Source: Methylobacterium sp. NMS14P (GTDB taxonomy: Bacteria; Pseudomonadota; Alphaproteobacteria; Rhizobiales; Beijerinckiaceae). Taken from it: DNA of 64,000 nucleotides. The translations under genes were made by a program, and so were the position numbers. The stretch is taken from the NCBI RefSeq assembly GCF_028583545.1, contig NZ_CP087106.1, forward strand, positions 3,084,501 through 3,148,500, given 5' to 3'. The notes below the pieces were generated by a model, which saw only the letters and a list, made by a program, of their open reading frames with translations, was not told where the DNA came from and made no database searches. This document shows, in pieces, positions 28,597-38,292 of the stretch (positions are counted from its first letter, which is position 1; each line of letters opens with the position of its first letter).

Positions 28597-28670
28597 GGGC
28601 CGCCGGCCACCGGTTGAGCCCTGTCCGGGGCCAATCCGGTGCCGACGCCCGCGTGTCAGGAGGGCCGTTC

Positions 28671-29186
28671 ATGCTCGCCATCCGCCTCTCGAAGGCCGCC
28701 CTCGTGGGCGCCCTGGCGCTGACCTGCACGCTGGTCGTGTACGGCAACGTCGTGGAGCCGGCCGTCAACCTCGCCTTCGTGCAGCACGTCCTGTCGATGG
28801 ATACGATCCTGCCGGATTCCGGGATCGGCGACCGCTCGATCACCGATCCGGCTCTGCAGCGCGGTGCCTTCACGCTGATCGTCGCCGCTGAGGCCGTGAC
28901 GGCGGTCCTGCTCTGGGTCGGCGTCGCGCTGATGCTCGCGCGGCTGCGCGCCCCGCGCGGCGACTTCGCCAAGGCCAAGACCTGGGCGATCGCCGGCCTG
29001 AGCCTCGGCTTCCTGGTCTGGCAGGCCGGCTTCCTGGGCATCGGCGGCGAGTGGTTCGGCATGTGGATGTCGAAGACCTGGAACGGCCAGCAATCCGCCT
29101 TCCGTTTCGCCATGACGGTGCTCGGCGTGCTGATCTACGTCGCCCTGCCGGAGACCGAGGATCCGAACGGAGCCCGCGGGGCCTGA
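28671..29186 (+). CDS. DUF2165 family small membrane protein
   Basis: A 171-residue protein from the ATG at 28671, with AGGAGGG at the expected distance. Four hydrophobic segments are seen, and the motifs YGNVVEPAVNLAFVQHVLSMDTI, WQAGFLGIGGEWFGMWMS and SAFRFAMTVLGVLIYV identify DUF2165, an inner-membrane family of unknown function. The family's usual length is 160-170 residues. Confidence 0.85.
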   Translation: MLAIRLSKAALVGALALTCTLVVYGNVVEPAVNLAFVQHVLSMDTILPDSGIGDRSITDPALQRGAFTLIVAAEAVTAVLLWVGVALMLARLRAPRGDFAKAKTWAIAGLSLGFLVWQAGFLGIGGEWFGMWMSKTWNGQQSAFRFAMTVLGVLIYVALPETEDPNGARGA

Positions 29187-29262
29187 GATCGCGCGGCCGA
29201 TGCCGCGACTGTCGCGACACGCGTCCGCGGCAACCCGCCGGAGCCCGGCCTCGGTGCCGCGC

Positions 29263-30492
29263 TCACGCCCCGCCGGGTCGGTGCGCGCCGCGCGCGGTCG
29301 TGAGCGCGAGCGCCGTCGCGGCCAGCGCCAGGGGCGCGAACGACACCCGGAGGACCGTGTCCCAGCCGTAGCTCGTCAGCAGGCCCCCGGACGAGAATGA
29401 GCCTACGGCCACCATCCCGAACACGATGAAGTCGTTGATCGACTGCACCCGCGTCCGCTCCTCCGGGCGATGGCAGTCGAGCACCATCGCGGAGGCGCCG
29501 ACGAAGCCGAAGTTCCAGCCGACGCCCAGGAGGACGAGGGACAGCCAGAAGTGCCCGACGTCCGCGCCCGCGAGCCCGACGAGCGCGGCCGCGCCCGTCA
29601 GGGTGAGGCCGGCTGCCACCACGCGGGACGCGCCGAAGCGCGTGATCAGTCGCCCGGTGAAGAAGCTCGGGCCGTACATGGCGATGACGTGCCATTGCAG
29701 GCCGAGATTGGCCTCCTCCTGCGCGTGGCCGCACAGGCGCATGGCCAGCGGGGCGGCCGTCATGACGAAGTTCATCAGCAGGTAGGACACGGCCCCGCAG
29801 ATCACCGCGATGCCGAAGCGCGGCTGCGCGAGAATGACGGCCAGCGGTCGCCCGCCGGCGACGGTCTCGGCGGCCGGTCGCGGCAGGCGAACGCCGGCCA
29901 GGACGAGGGCGGCCGCACCGGCGACGGCCGCCTGGGCCAGGAAGGTGGCCGCGAACAGGTAGGGAGGCCACAGGTTCATGGTGTGGGTGACGAGCTGCGG
30001 CCCGATCACCCCGCCGAAGACGCCGCCGGCCATGACCGCCGACAGCGCCCGCGGCCTCCGTTCGGCCGGAACGCAGTCCGCGGCCGCGAAGCGGAACGAG
30101 AAGACCACGGCGGCGTAGGCGCCGCCGAAGAACATCGCCGCGCAGAACAGCCAGAAATTGGCCGTGGCGATTGCCCAGGCCGAGAGCACGCCGACGAGCA
30201 CACCGCACCCGGTGCCGACCATGAAGACGGTGCGACGCCCGTAGCGCCTGGCGATGCTGCCGGTCGGCAGGGCGCAGGCGGCCATCCCGACGACGAAGAT
30301 CGAGATCGGCAGCGTGGCCAGGACCTGGCTGGGCGCGAGCATGTTGCCGACGACCGCGCCCGTCGCGAACACGACGGTCGAGTTCGCCCCGGCGAGGGCC
30401 TGCGCGACGGCCAGCCTGACCACGTTGCCGGTCGCCGATCGGTCGGCGACGGCGGGTGCAAGGTCGATGGCGGAAGGGGACTCGCGGGACAT
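29263..30492 (-). CDS. MFS transporter
   Basis: A 409-residue protein with about twelve hydrophobic segments. The loop GSIARRYGRRTVFMVGTGCG is the MFS signature between helices 2 and 3. The middle loop and the second half (RPEERTRVQSINDFIVFGMVAVGS) are typical of Rhizobiales drug or metabolite exporters of the major facilitator type. The substrate is unknown. A 243-base gap with nothing recognisable separates it from the PEP mutase-family gene. Confidence 0.88.
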   Translation of the reverse strand: MSRESPSAIDLAPAVADRSATGNVVRLAVAQALAGANSTVVFATGAVVGNMLAPSQVLATLPISIFVVGMAACALPTGSIARRYGRRTVFMVGTGCGVLVGVLSAWAIATANFWLFCAAMFFGGAYAAVVFSFRFAAADCVPAERRPRALSAVMAGGVFGGVIGPQLVTHTMNLWPPYLFAATFLAQAAVAGAAALVLAGVRLPRPAAETVAGGRPLAVILAQPRFGIAVICGAVSYLLMNFVMTAAPLAMRLCGHAQEEANLGLQWHVIAMYGPSFFTGRLITRFGASRVVAAGLTLTGAAALVGLAGADVGHFWLSLVLLGVGWNFGFVGASAMVLDCHRPEERTRVQSINDFIVFGMVAVGSFSSGGLLTSYGWDTVLRVSFAPLALAATALALTTARGAHRPGGA

Positions 30493-30735
30493 CGGGACGC
30501 TCAGGTATCGACGGGCCGCCGCGGCCGGTCGGGCCGGCGACCCGCGATGCGCGGGGCCGACCGCGGTGGATCCGGCTCGACGGGCGCATCGGTATAGCGG
30601 CGGCCTTCTTGTCCGTATCTCGACGCGATGACAAACCGTGCCGCCCGATCCTTCGCGGCTCGGGCGTCCAGGCCGATCGACGCTCGTTCGCGGCCGGGCT
30701 GCGGGCCGTAGGACAGCGACCCCGTGCGGTCGCGC

Positions 30736-31566
30736 CTACCGCGGCTCATCCGCCATGTAGGATTTCGCCTCGTTGCCCGGCATGGCCTCGGACGCGTAGG
30801 TGAAGGTACCGCGCTCGAGCACCTCCCGGGCCGCGCGCGCGAGACCGCCGAGGGCCGCCCGCGCGAACGACCCGCCGACGCTGATCCGCTTCACGCCGAC
30901 CGCCTGCAGCTCGGCCACCGTGTATTGCCGGGGCGACAGGCCGGCGACGACGTTCACCGGACGGCTCACCGCGGCGCAGACCGTCCGGATGGCGTCGAGG
31001 TCCGGCAGGTTGGGGGCGTAGAGCACGTGCGCCCCGGCCTTCTCGTAAGCCTGGAGGCGGCGGATCGTGTCGTCGAGATCGGGCCTGCCGCACAGGTGGT
31101 TCTCGGCGCGCGCGGTCAGCACGAATGGAAGCCGTCGCGCGGCCTCGGCCGCGGCGGCGACCCGCTCGACGGCGAGACCGAAATCGAAGATCGGTCGGGC
31201 AGCGTCCCCTGTCGCGTCCTCGATCGACCCGCCGACCAGCCCGATCGCGGAGGCCCGGGCGATCGTCAGCGCGCACGCTTCCGGGTCGGCCCCGAACCCG
31301 TCCTCCAGATCGGCCGTCACGGGCAGGTGGGTCGCGTCCACGATGGCGCGGGCGTTCTCCAGGATCGCGTCGCGGGACAGGGACGCGGCCGAGTCCCGCC
31401 GTCCGATGGCGAACGCGAATCCGGCGCTCGTCGTCGCCAGCGCCTCGTAGCCGAGGGCGGTCAGGATCCGCGACGAGCCGGCGTCCCAGGGGTTCGCCAC
31501 GACGAACGCGCCCGGCCGCTCGTGCAGCGCCACGAAGGCCCGATGTTTGGCGTCCAGGTCGGCCAT
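30736..31566 (-). CDS. Isocitrate lyase / PEP mutase superfamily protein
   Basis: A 276-residue protein from the ATG at 31564-31566, which has a GGGGG run upstream; a GTG two codons earlier is possible. WDAGSSRILTALGYEALATTSAGFAFAIGRRD, TADLEDGFG and GGSIED are the substrate-loop and magnesium-binding motifs of the superfamily. The catalytic Cys loop KKCGH of isocitrate lyase is missing, so it probably belongs to the oxaloacetate decarboxylase / phosphonomutase-like group. Function remains open. The gene is isolated. Confidence 0.85.
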   Translation of the reverse strand: MADLDAKHRAFVALHERPGAFVVANPWDAGSSRILTALGYEALATTSAGFAFAIGRRDSAASLSRDAILENARAIVDATHLPVTADLEDGFGADPEACALTIARASAIGLVGGSIEDATGDAARPIFDFGLAVERVAAAAEAARRLPFVLTARAENHLCGRPDLDDTIRRLQAYEKAGAHVLYAPNLPDLDAIRTVCAAVSRPVNVVAGLSPRQYTVAELQAVGVKRISVGGSFARAALGGLARAAREVLERGTFTYASEAMPGNEAKSYMADEPR

Positions 31567-31743
31567 GCGCACCCCCGTCGATCGATCCTACGCCGCTCGG
31601 GCCGCGCGGGGAAAGGGTGGGTGCGGCATCGGACCGGCCGAGGTCGGGGCGGAAGACGGATGATCCTTCAGTGCCTGGCGGGCCCGGACCTCAGAGCCCG
31701 ATCCGGACGCGGGGGACCGTCCGAACGGCCGGCGCAGCGCGGG

Positions 31744-32478
31744 TCACTGCGCGATGATCTCGGGATGCCGCGCGGCGAGGTTCGCCCGGGTCGTCTCGGC
31801 CCAGGCGCGGTCGCGGTCGCGGCGCGGCCGGTCGAGGCGCACGTCGGCGATGAGGCTCGCCGGGCGCCGCGAGACCAGCAGCAGGCGGTCGGCGATCCCG
31901 ATCGCCTCGGCGACGTTGTGCGTCACCATCAGGACGCTCATGCCGGCCCGGTCCACCGTGTCCACCACGAGGCCGCGCAACTCGGCGGCGGCGGCGTCGT
32001 CGAGAGACACGAACGGCTCGTCGAGCACGAGGACGCGCGGCCCGTCGGCCAGCGCGCGCGCCAGCGCGACGCGCCGCTGCATGCCCAGCGACAGGGCCTT
32101 CGGGTAGCGCGTCCGCCACGCCGACAGGCCGAGCCGCGCGAACAGGTCGTCGAGGTCGCGGCGGCGCCGCGGCCGGGGGAGACCGAGGCGGACGTTGTGC
32201 TCGACGCTGCGCCAGGGCAGCAGCCGCGGCTCCTGGAACACGATGCCCGCGCGGTCCGCGCCGGAGACGCGGCCCTCGAAGGCCGTGTCGAGGCCGAGCA
32301 GGATCCGCAGGGTGGTGGTCTTCCCGGCGCCCGACGGCCCGATCAGGCAGACGATCTCCCCGGCGGCGACGCCGAAGGTCAGGTTGCGGACGGCTTCGAC
32401 CGGCTCGGCCCGGGCGGGCCGGTACCATTTCGACGCGATCGCGACCTGGAGGACGGGCTCAGCGCCAGCGACGGACAT
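31744..32478 (-). CDS. ABC transporter ATP-binding protein (nitrate/sulfonate/taurine type)
   Basis: A 244-residue protein with Walker A GPSGAGKTTT, signature LSLGMQRRVALARAL and Walker B VLVLDEPFVSLDD, then H-loop VTHNVAEA. The sequence is of the SsuB/TauB/NrtD class. It overlaps the upstream permease gene by 20 bases. With that permease and the binding protein it forms an importer, but the substrate (sulfonate, nitrate, thiamine precursor, etc.) cannot be told. Confidence 0.92.
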   Translation of the reverse strand: MSVAGAEPVLQVAIASKWYRPARAEPVEAVRNLTFGVAAGEIVCLIGPSGAGKTTTLRILLGLDTAFEGRVSGADRAGIVFQEPRLLPWRSVEHNVRLGLPRPRRRRDLDDLFARLGLSAWRTRYPKALSLGMQRRVALARALADGPRVLVLDEPFVSLDDAAAAELRGLVVDTVDRAGMSVLMVTHNVAEAIGIADRLLLVSRRPASLIADVRLDRPRRDRDRAWAETTRANLAARHPEIIAQ

Positions 32479-33196
32479 AGGCTTCGAGCCGCTGCAGCAG
32501 GAGGACGTCGATGCCGATCATCACGGCCATGAAGACGAGGCTGTAGCCGATGATGGCCGCCACGTCGGTGCTCTGGACGAAGTAGTAGTTGATCGCGAAG
32601 CCGACCCCGTCCGGGCGCCCGAGCAGCTCCACCACGAGCACGATCTTCCAGGCGAGCGACAGGCCCGACCGCGCCGCCGTGACCATGTAGGGCTGGAGCT
32701 GCGGGATCAGGATGTCGAGGGCCCAGCTGCGCCGGTCGAGCCGGTAGGCGCGGGCCATCTCGTCGAGCCCGGGATCGAGGTTCCGCGCGCCCTCGCGCAC
32801 GATCACCGCGACGTTCGGGAGCTTGTTGAGCACCACCGCCAGGATCGCGGCGGTCTCGGTGAGCCCCACCCAGACATAGGCCAGGACCGTGATCACCAGG
32901 GCCGGCGTGTTGAGGAGGACTAGCAGCGGCGTGTCGAGGTTGAGGTCGGCCGCCCTGGACCGTCCGAGCGCGACGCCGAGGATGACGCCGAGAACCATCG
33001 CCACGGTGAAGGAGATCGCCACGCGGAGCAGCGTCATGCCCACGTTGTGGGCGAGGTCGCCGCGTTCCGCCTCCTGAACGACGAAGCGCAGCACGGCCAG
33101 GGGTGCCGGCAGCAGGCGCGAGCCCGCTTCCAGCGCGGCGATCTGCCAGGCGGCGAGGAGCACGGCCAGGGACGCGAGGCGGGTCAGCGCGCCCAT
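32459..33196 (-). CDS. ABC transporter permease (nitrate/sulfonate/taurine type)
   Basis: A 245-residue protein with about six hydrophobic segments. The EAA loop lies in EGARNLDPGLDEMARAYRLDRRSWALDILIPQLQPYM, contacting the ATPase. The architecture matches SsuC/TauC. It lies 51 bases after the binding-protein gene and overlaps the ATPase gene. Confidence 0.92.
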   Translation of the reverse strand: MGALTRLASLAVLLAAWQIAALEAGSRLLPAPLAVLRFVVQEAERGDLAHNVGMTLLRVAISFTVAMVLGVILGVALGRSRAADLNLDTPLLVLLNTPALVITVLAYVWVGLTETAAILAVVLNKLPNVAVIVREGARNLDPGLDEMARAYRLDRRSWALDILIPQLQPYMVTAARSGLSLAWKIVLVVELLGRPDGVGFAINYYFVQSTDVAAIIGYSLVFMAVMIGIDVLLLQRLEAYVRRWR

Positions 33197-33247
33197 GCGG
33201 TCCCGTCGCTCGGGACGGCCGACGCGCGTGCCCGCCGGGCGGGCGTC

Positions 33248-34228
33248 TCAACCATTGCGGCCGGTGTAGTAGAGGTCCGGTGGAAGCGCGTCGCCCTTGC
33301 CGACGAGGCGGGCGCCGCCGAGCCGCGCCATCACCGCGTAGAGCTTCTCGGCGTCGGCGCGTTCCTCCGCGATGGAGCGGCGCGGAATGCCGGCCAGGAA
33401 ATCGTGCTTCAGGGCCTCGAAGGTCGCCTCGTCCTCCGCCGCCATCAGCGGGCGCACGATCTGCCACGTGCTCGGATCGGAGGCGAGCATGTCCTTGGCG
33501 GCCCGCGAGGCCCGGGCGAAGGCCGCCACGGCCGCGGGCTTCTCCTTCACGGTGGCGTCCTGGAACAGGTAGCCGATCAGCGCCACGTCGCCGGGGACCC
33601 CGAGGGCGTGCATGATGTCCTCGGCCCCGACGAGCTGCCGGTACCCCTTGGCCTTCAGGCGGGCGCAATAGGTCCAGTAGGTCAGCGCCGCGTCGAGGGC
33701 GCCCTGCTCCAGCTTCAGCGTGATCAGCGGCGGCGCGCCGTAGGCGATCTCGGCGGCCTGCTCGAGGTCGATGCCGGCCGCGTCCTTGGCCTGTGCCCGG
33801 AGGAGCAGCCAGTTCTTGTCCAGGGGGCCGCCGGCCACCCCGAGGCGCTTGCCCGCGAGGTCCTTCAGGCTCCTCACCGGGCTGCCGCCCGGCACCATGA
33901 CGCCGCCCTCGGAGGTCGAGTACGGGATGAAGCGCACCGCCTGACCGTCGTTGCCGAGGCGCGCGGCCCAGAGCAGGTCGCCGATGATCGTGTCGACCTG
34001 CCCGCCGATGAAGCTGATCCGGGCCGCGTCGTTTCCGGCGAGCTTGACCGCGTCGAGCTCGAAGCCGTTGGCCGTGTCGAGGCCGCGGGCCTTGATCACC
34101 GCCGCCTCCCAGGTGGACGTGCCGAAGGGCAAGCTCCCGAGGCGGATCGTCGGCACGTCGGCGCGCGCCGCCCGCAGGCCGAGGCCGCCGAGCAGGCCCC
34201 CGGCGAGCATCGCGCGCCGTGACAGCAT
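33248..34228 (-). CDS. ABC transporter substrate-binding protein with twin-arginine leader
   Basis: A 326-residue protein from the ATG at 34226-34228, chosen because GGGAGAAGG lies at the proper distance; a start five codons upstream is weaker. The leader LSRRAMLAGGLLGGLGLRAARA carries a twin-arginine motif (SRRAML), so Tat export is likely. The mature part is an NMT1/THI5-like (SsuA/TauA) binding domain. It heads an importer with the following permease and ATPase. A 4a-hydroxytetrahydrobiopterin dehydratase gene is divergent from it. Confidence 0.9.
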   Translation of the reverse strand: MLSRRAMLAGGLLGGLGLRAARADVPTIRLGSLPFGTSTWEAAVIKARGLDTANGFELDAVKLAGNDAARISFIGGQVDTIIGDLLWAARLGNDGQAVRFIPYSTSEGGVMVPGGSPVRSLKDLAGKRLGVAGGPLDKNWLLLRAQAKDAAGIDLEQAAEIAYGAPPLITLKLEQGALDAALTYWTYCARLKAKGYRQLVGAEDIMHALGVPGDVALIGYLFQDATVKEKPAAVAAFARASRAAKDMLASDPSTWQIVRPLMAAEDEATFEALKHDFLAGIPRRSIAEERADAEKLYAVMARLGGARLVGKGDALPPDLYYTGRNG

Positions 34229-34414
34229 CACGCCTTCTCCCATCGTATTGCGCAGTCTTCAGCGGCGGCAGACTGGAGTGCCGACCGTGCCGGACGCCAT
34301 TGGCAAAAGGTCATAGGGCTCACGCCGGTTTCCGTCCACCGTGGCAAACACGCTTGCGCGCAACCGGCCGCGGCGGCACCCTCGGCCGCGACGGTTTCAT
34401 CGGAGACGCGGATC

Positions 34415-34792
34415 ATGAGCGAGCGACGCGAAGGTGCACTGGACGACGCGACCGTGGAGGCGCGGCTGAAGGCCGAGCTGCCCGCGTGGCGGCTGGAGGA
34501 CGGGTGGATCCGGCGCACCTACAAGACGTCCGGCTGGAAGAGCACCCTGATGGTGATCAACACGGTCGGCCACCTCGCCGAGGCGGCGTGGCACCATCCG
34601 GACATCACGGCGTCCTACGCCTGGGTCGAGGTCCGGCTGATGAACCACGCGGCCAAGGGCATCACCGACAAGGACTTCGCCCTCGCCCGGAAGATCGAGG
34701 AGGTCGTGTCCTGGCAGCCGGGCCTCGAGGGACAGGGGCTCGAGGGAACCCCGACCGATCCGCGCTTCGCCTACATCAAGTACGAGAAATAG
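34415..34792 (+). CDS. 4a-hydroxytetrahydrobiopterin dehydratase (pterin carbinolamine dehydratase)
   Basis: A 125-residue protein. The active-site motif is EAAWHHPDITASYAWVEVRLMNHAAKGITDKDFALA: tandem His-His-Pro, Tyr, Trp, a second His and the final Asp, as in PhhB/PCD. It dehydrates 4a-hydroxytetrahydropterin, usually formed by phenylalanine hydroxylase; no such hydroxylase is visible here. Some bacterial homologues serve molybdopterin or other pterin routes. About 15-20 extra residues at both ends are variable. Confidence 0.9.
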   Translation: MSERREGALDDATVEARLKAELPAWRLEDGWIRRTYKTSGWKSTLMVINTVGHLAEAAWHHPDITASYAWVEVRLMNHAAKGITDKDFALARKIEEVVSWQPGLEGQGLEGTPTDPRFAYIKYEK

Positions 34793-34804
34793 CGGCCGCC
34801 GGCG

Positions 34805-35026
34805 TCACCGCGGCTCCTTCACCCGGCGGCACTCCGTCTTCAGGTAGGCGGTCTTGCCGATCTCCTCGCGCAGCTCGGTGCGGGCGATGATCTCCTGCCA
34901 CCCGGTGGCGCAGCCGAGTTCGTTGGCGACCCGGACCTTGCGCACTTCGAGCGCCTGGGCGTCCGTGCAGGCATCCTGGGTGATCCCGTTGGCACAGAGC
35001 AGGACGACGGCGATGAAGGCGTTCAT
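34805..35026 (-). CDS. Small secreted Cys-containing protein
   Basis: A 73-residue protein from the ATG at 35024-35026. The first 18 residues look like a short signal peptide (MNAFIAVVLLCANGITQ), followed by a polar body with Cys at about 20, 39 and 66 (DACTDAQALEV, LGCATGW, KTECRRV). Two cysteines may form a disulfide. No family recognised. It is convergent with the pterin dehydratase gene, 12 bases apart. Confidence 0.6.
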   Translation of the reverse strand: MNAFIAVVLLCANGITQDACTDAQALEVRKVRVANELGCATGWQEIIARTELREEIGKTAYLKTECRRVKEPR

Positions 35027-35117
35027 GGGTCGGACGGTCCTCGTTTCCGTCGCACCCTACGCGCCAGAGCCCCGCCGGGTTTCCGGCGACGCGGCCCCGC
35101 CCGCGCGAAAGATCGTC

Positions 35118-35160
35118 ACGGTCGGCCCGCCCTGAGGGGGCGGAGGGGCGGGCCGACCGT
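35118..35160 (-). terminator. Strong hairpin downstream of the RND operon
   Basis: A 15-base-pair perfect stem (arms 35118-35132 and 35146-35160, ACGGTCGGCCCGCCC and its complement) with a 13-base loop lies 45 bases after the RND pump stop. No long T-run follows on the minus strand, so termination strength is uncertain. Confidence 0.6.
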
Positions 35161-35204
35161 TTCTCGCAGCGCCCGCGGGCGCCGCGATCGCGTGAACCGG
35201 CCGA

Positions 35205-38200
35205 TCAGCCGGCGTGCGCCGCCGGCGTGCCGCCCGCCTCCGGGCGGATGCGGTAGCAGCCGATGTAGAGGGCCGGCAGGAACAGGAGCGTCAGGAACGT
35301 CGCCGCCAGGATCCCGCCGATCATCGCGAAGGCCATGGGGCCCCAGAACACCTCGCGGGCGATGGGGATGAGGCCCAGGCTCGCCGCCGCGGCGGTCAGG
35401 AGGATGGGGCGCATGCGGTGGTGGGTCGCCTCGAACACCGCCTGCCAGGGCGCCATCCCCTCGTCCCGGAACTCCTCGATCTGGCTCACCAGGATCACCG
35501 CGTTGCGGATGATGATCCCGATGAGCGCCAGGATGCCCAGGATGGCGACGAAGCCCATCGGCTTGTCGAACAGGAGCAGTGCCGGCACGACGCCGATCAG
35601 GCCGAGCGGCGCGACCGCGAAGACGAGGAGCATCCGCCCGAAGCTCTGGAGCTGCATCATCAGCAGGAACGCCATGGCGAGCAGCATGACCGGGACGACC
35701 GCGGCGATCGGGCCCTGGCCCTTGGCGGATTCCTCGACGGCGCCGCCGGTCTGCACCGTGTAGCCCTCCGGGAGCGCCTTGATGAAGGCGTCGATGCCGG
35801 GCTGCAGGGCGGCCACGATGGTGGCCGGCTGGGTCGCGTCGTGGATGGTGGCGCGCACCGTCACGGTCGGCAGGCGGTCGCGGCGCCAGACGATCGGCTG
35901 CTCGAGGTCGTAGCCGATCCGCGCGAAGGCGAGCACCGGCACCACCGTGCCGTTGGCGAGGCCGACCTGCAGCGACTGCAGCGTGTCCAGGGAGGACCGC
36001 TCGGCCGCGCGGGCGCGACCGACGACGTTCACCAGGTAGATCGAGTCGCGGACCTGGGTGATCGCCTGCCCGCCCTCGATCCCGTTCAGGATGCCGGCGA
36101 CGTCCTGGCTGGTGACGCCGAGCTGGCGCGCCTTGTCCTGGAGGATCTCGACCCGCAGGACCTTGCCGGGCTCGTTCCAGTCGAAGGTCGGCACGTCGAG
36201 GCGCTTGTCGGCCGCGACCACGTTGCCGAGGTCGAGCGAGAGGCGGCGCACCGTCTCCATGTTCGGGCCGCTGAGGCGGTACTGCACCGGCCGGCCCACG
36301 GGCGGCCCGAGGCTCAGGGGCTGCACCAGCACGTCGGTGCCGACGAAGTCGCGCAGGCCGATGGTCTGGAGACGCGCCATCACGCGGTCGCGGACCTCCA
36401 GCGACTTCGTGACGACGACGATCTGGCCGAAGAACGCGTTGGCGAGCTGCTGGTCGAGCGGGAGGTAGAAGCGCACCGCGCCCTCGCCGACGTAGGACGA
36501 CCAGCTCGTCACGTCCGGATCGCCCTTCAGGTTCGCCTCGAACCGGTCCATCTGCGCCCGGGTCTCGGCGATGGTGGCGTTCTGCGGCAGGGTGAGGTCG
36601 ACCAGCACCTCCGACCGGTCCGAGGACGGGAAGAACTGCTGCTGCACGTGGCCCATCCCGACGATGGCCGCCGCCATCAGCCCGAGGCAGGCCACCACCG
36701 TCGTCCAGTGCCAGCGCATGGCGATCCGGAGCGCCCAGACGAACAGGCGCGTGAAGATGCCCTGCTTCTCCGTGTGGTGCCTCATGGTCTTCGGCAGGAG
36801 CGTGACGCCGACGAGCGGCGCGAACAGGACCGCCACGACCCAGGAGACCAGCAGCGCGGCCGCGATCACGACGAACAGCGAGTAGGTGTACTCGCCGGCG
36901 CCGGAGCCGTTGAAGCCGATCGGCAGGAAGCCCGCCACGGTGACGAGGGTCCCGGTCAGCATGGGGAACGCCGTCGACGTGTACGCGAAGGTGGCGGCCT
37001 TCCGGAGCGTGTCGCCCCGCTCCAGGCGGGCCACCATCATCTCGACGGTGATCATGGCGTCGTCGACCAGGAGGCCCAGCGCGATGATCAGCGCGCCGAG
37101 GGAGATTCGCTGCAGGGTGACGTCCATGATCTGCATGACGACGAAGACGATCGCCAGCACGAGCGGGATCGACACCGAGACGACGAGGCCGGCCCGGACA
37201 CCGAGGCTGACGAAGCTCACCGCCAGCACGATGATGACGGCCTCGACCAGCGCCTCGGTGAAGCCGCCGACCGCGTGCTCGACCTGCTTGGGCTGGTCCG
37301 ACACGAGGTGGACACCGACGCCCACCGGCAGCGTCGCCTCGATCCGCCGCATGCGCTCCTTCAGCGCCTCGCCGAAATGCAGCAGGTTGGCGCCCGGACG
37401 CATCGCGATGGCGAGACCGATCGCGGGCTTGCCGTCCACCCGGAACAGCGGCGCGGGCGGGTCCTCGTAGCCGCGGCTGATCTCGGCGATGTCGGCGAGG
37501 CGGAAGAAGCGGTCATTGACCCGCAGGTTGAAGTCTTGGAGCGAGGCCTCGGAGGCGAAGGAGCCGCTGACCCGCAGCGAGATGCGCTCCGGTCCGGCCT
37601 GGACGACGCCCGACGCCGAGACCGCGTTCTGCGCCTGCAGGGCCTTGATCAGGGCCTGGAAATCGATGCCGTAACCCGCGAGCTTCCGGGTTGAGAAGTC
37701 GAGATAGATCGTCTCGTCCTGCGTGCCGATCAGCTGGGTCTTGCCGATGTTGGGCACCCGCAGAACCTCGGTGCGGATGCTCTCGACGTAGTCGCGCAGC
37801 TGCCGGTGCGTCAGGCCGTCGGCCGTGAAGGCGTAGATGTTGCCGTAGACGTCGCCGAACTCGTCGTTGAAGAACGGACCCTGCACGCCCTCCGGGAACT
37901 GGCCCTTGATGTCGCCGAGCCGCTTGCGGACCTGGTAGAAGGCCGGCTGGATCTCGTTCTTCTTGAGGGTGTCGCGGAACTGGACGAACACCGTCGACGA
38001 TCCGGGCGTCGTGTAGCTGCGGACGTAGTCGAGGCCGTTGAGCTGCTGGAGCTCCTTCTCGACCCGGTCGGTGACCTGATCGAGGGTGTCCTTGATGGTC
38101 GCCCCCGGCCACGTGGTCTGCACCACCATGGTCTTGATGGTGAACGGCGGATCCTCCTCGCGGCCGAGGCGGGTATAGGCCATCAGGCCCGCGACCAGCG

Positions 38201-38270
38201 AGACCAGCATCAGGAACCAGACGAACGAGCGGTGCTCGAGCGCCCAGTCGGAAAGGTTGAAGTCCTTCAC
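35205..38270 (-). CDS. RND efflux pump, inner-membrane transporter
   Basis: A 1021-residue protein, the usual HAE1/AcrB-type length. The first membrane helix (FVWFLMLVSLVAGLMAY) is followed by a long periplasmic loop; helices 2-6 include GLLVDDAMITVEMMVARLERG, the proton-relay Asp pair region; a second periplasmic loop and helices 8-12 follow (LIGIIIRNAVILVSQIEEFRDEG). It pumps drugs or metabolites out with two adaptor proteins encoded upstream; no outer-membrane TolC partner is in the operon. It lies 22 bases after the second adaptor gene. Confidence 0.93.
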   Translation of the reverse strand: MKDFNLSDWALEHRSFVWFLMLVSLVAGLMAYTRLGREEDPPFTIKTMVVQTTWPGATIKDTLDQVTDRVEKELQQLNGLDYVRSYTTPGSSTVFVQFRDTLKKNEIQPAFYQVRKRLGDIKGQFPEGVQGPFFNDEFGDVYGNIYAFTADGLTHRQLRDYVESIRTEVLRVPNIGKTQLIGTQDETIYLDFSTRKLAGYGIDFQALIKALQAQNAVSASGVVQAGPERISLRVSGSFASEASLQDFNLRVNDRFFRLADIAEISRGYEDPPAPLFRVDGKPAIGLAIAMRPGANLLHFGEALKERMRRIEATLPVGVGVHLVSDQPKQVEHAVGGFTEALVEAVIIVLAVSFVSLGVRAGLVVSVSIPLVLAIVFVVMQIMDVTLQRISLGALIIALGLLVDDAMITVEMMVARLERGDTLRKAATFAYTSTAFPMLTGTLVTVAGFLPIGFNGSGAGEYTYSLFVVIAAALLVSWVVAVLFAPLVGVTLLPKTMRHHTEKQGIFTRLFVWALRIAMRWHWTTVVACLGLMAAAIVGMGHVQQQFFPSSDRSEVLVDLTLPQNATIAETRAQMDRFEANLKGDPDVTSWSSYVGEGAVRFYLPLDQQLANAFFGQIVVVTKSLEVRDRVMARLQTIGLRDFVGTDVLVQPLSLGPPVGRPVQYRLSGPNMETVRRLSLDLGNVVAADKRLDVPTFDWNEPGKVLRVEILQDKARQLGVTSQDVAGILNGIEGGQAITQVRDSIYLVNVVGRARAAERSSLDTLQSLQVGLANGTVVPVLAFARIGYDLEQPIVWRRDRLPTVTVRATIHDATQPATIVAALQPGIDAFIKALPEGYTVQTGGAVEESAKGQGPIAAVVPVMLLAMAFLLMMQLQSFGRMLLVFAVAPLGLIGVVPALLLFDKPMGFVAILGILALIGIIIRNAVILVSQIEEFRDEGMAPWQAVFEATHHRMRPILLTAAAASLGLIPIAREVFWGPMAFAMIGGILAATFLTLLFLPALYIGCYRIRPEAGGTPAAHAG

Positions 38271-38292
38271 GCGAAAACCCCGTGCGGCCGGA

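Noticed and set aside
34244-34414. tRNA or riboswitch in the gap between the binding-protein and pterin dehydratase genes
   Set aside because: No cloverleaf, no TTCGA-type T-loop and no conserved riboswitch core could be seen.
35214-37694. 826-residue plus-strand open frame antisense to the RND pump
   Set aside because: Composition is Arg/His/Asp/Gln-rich with no domain; the minus-strand pump is complete.
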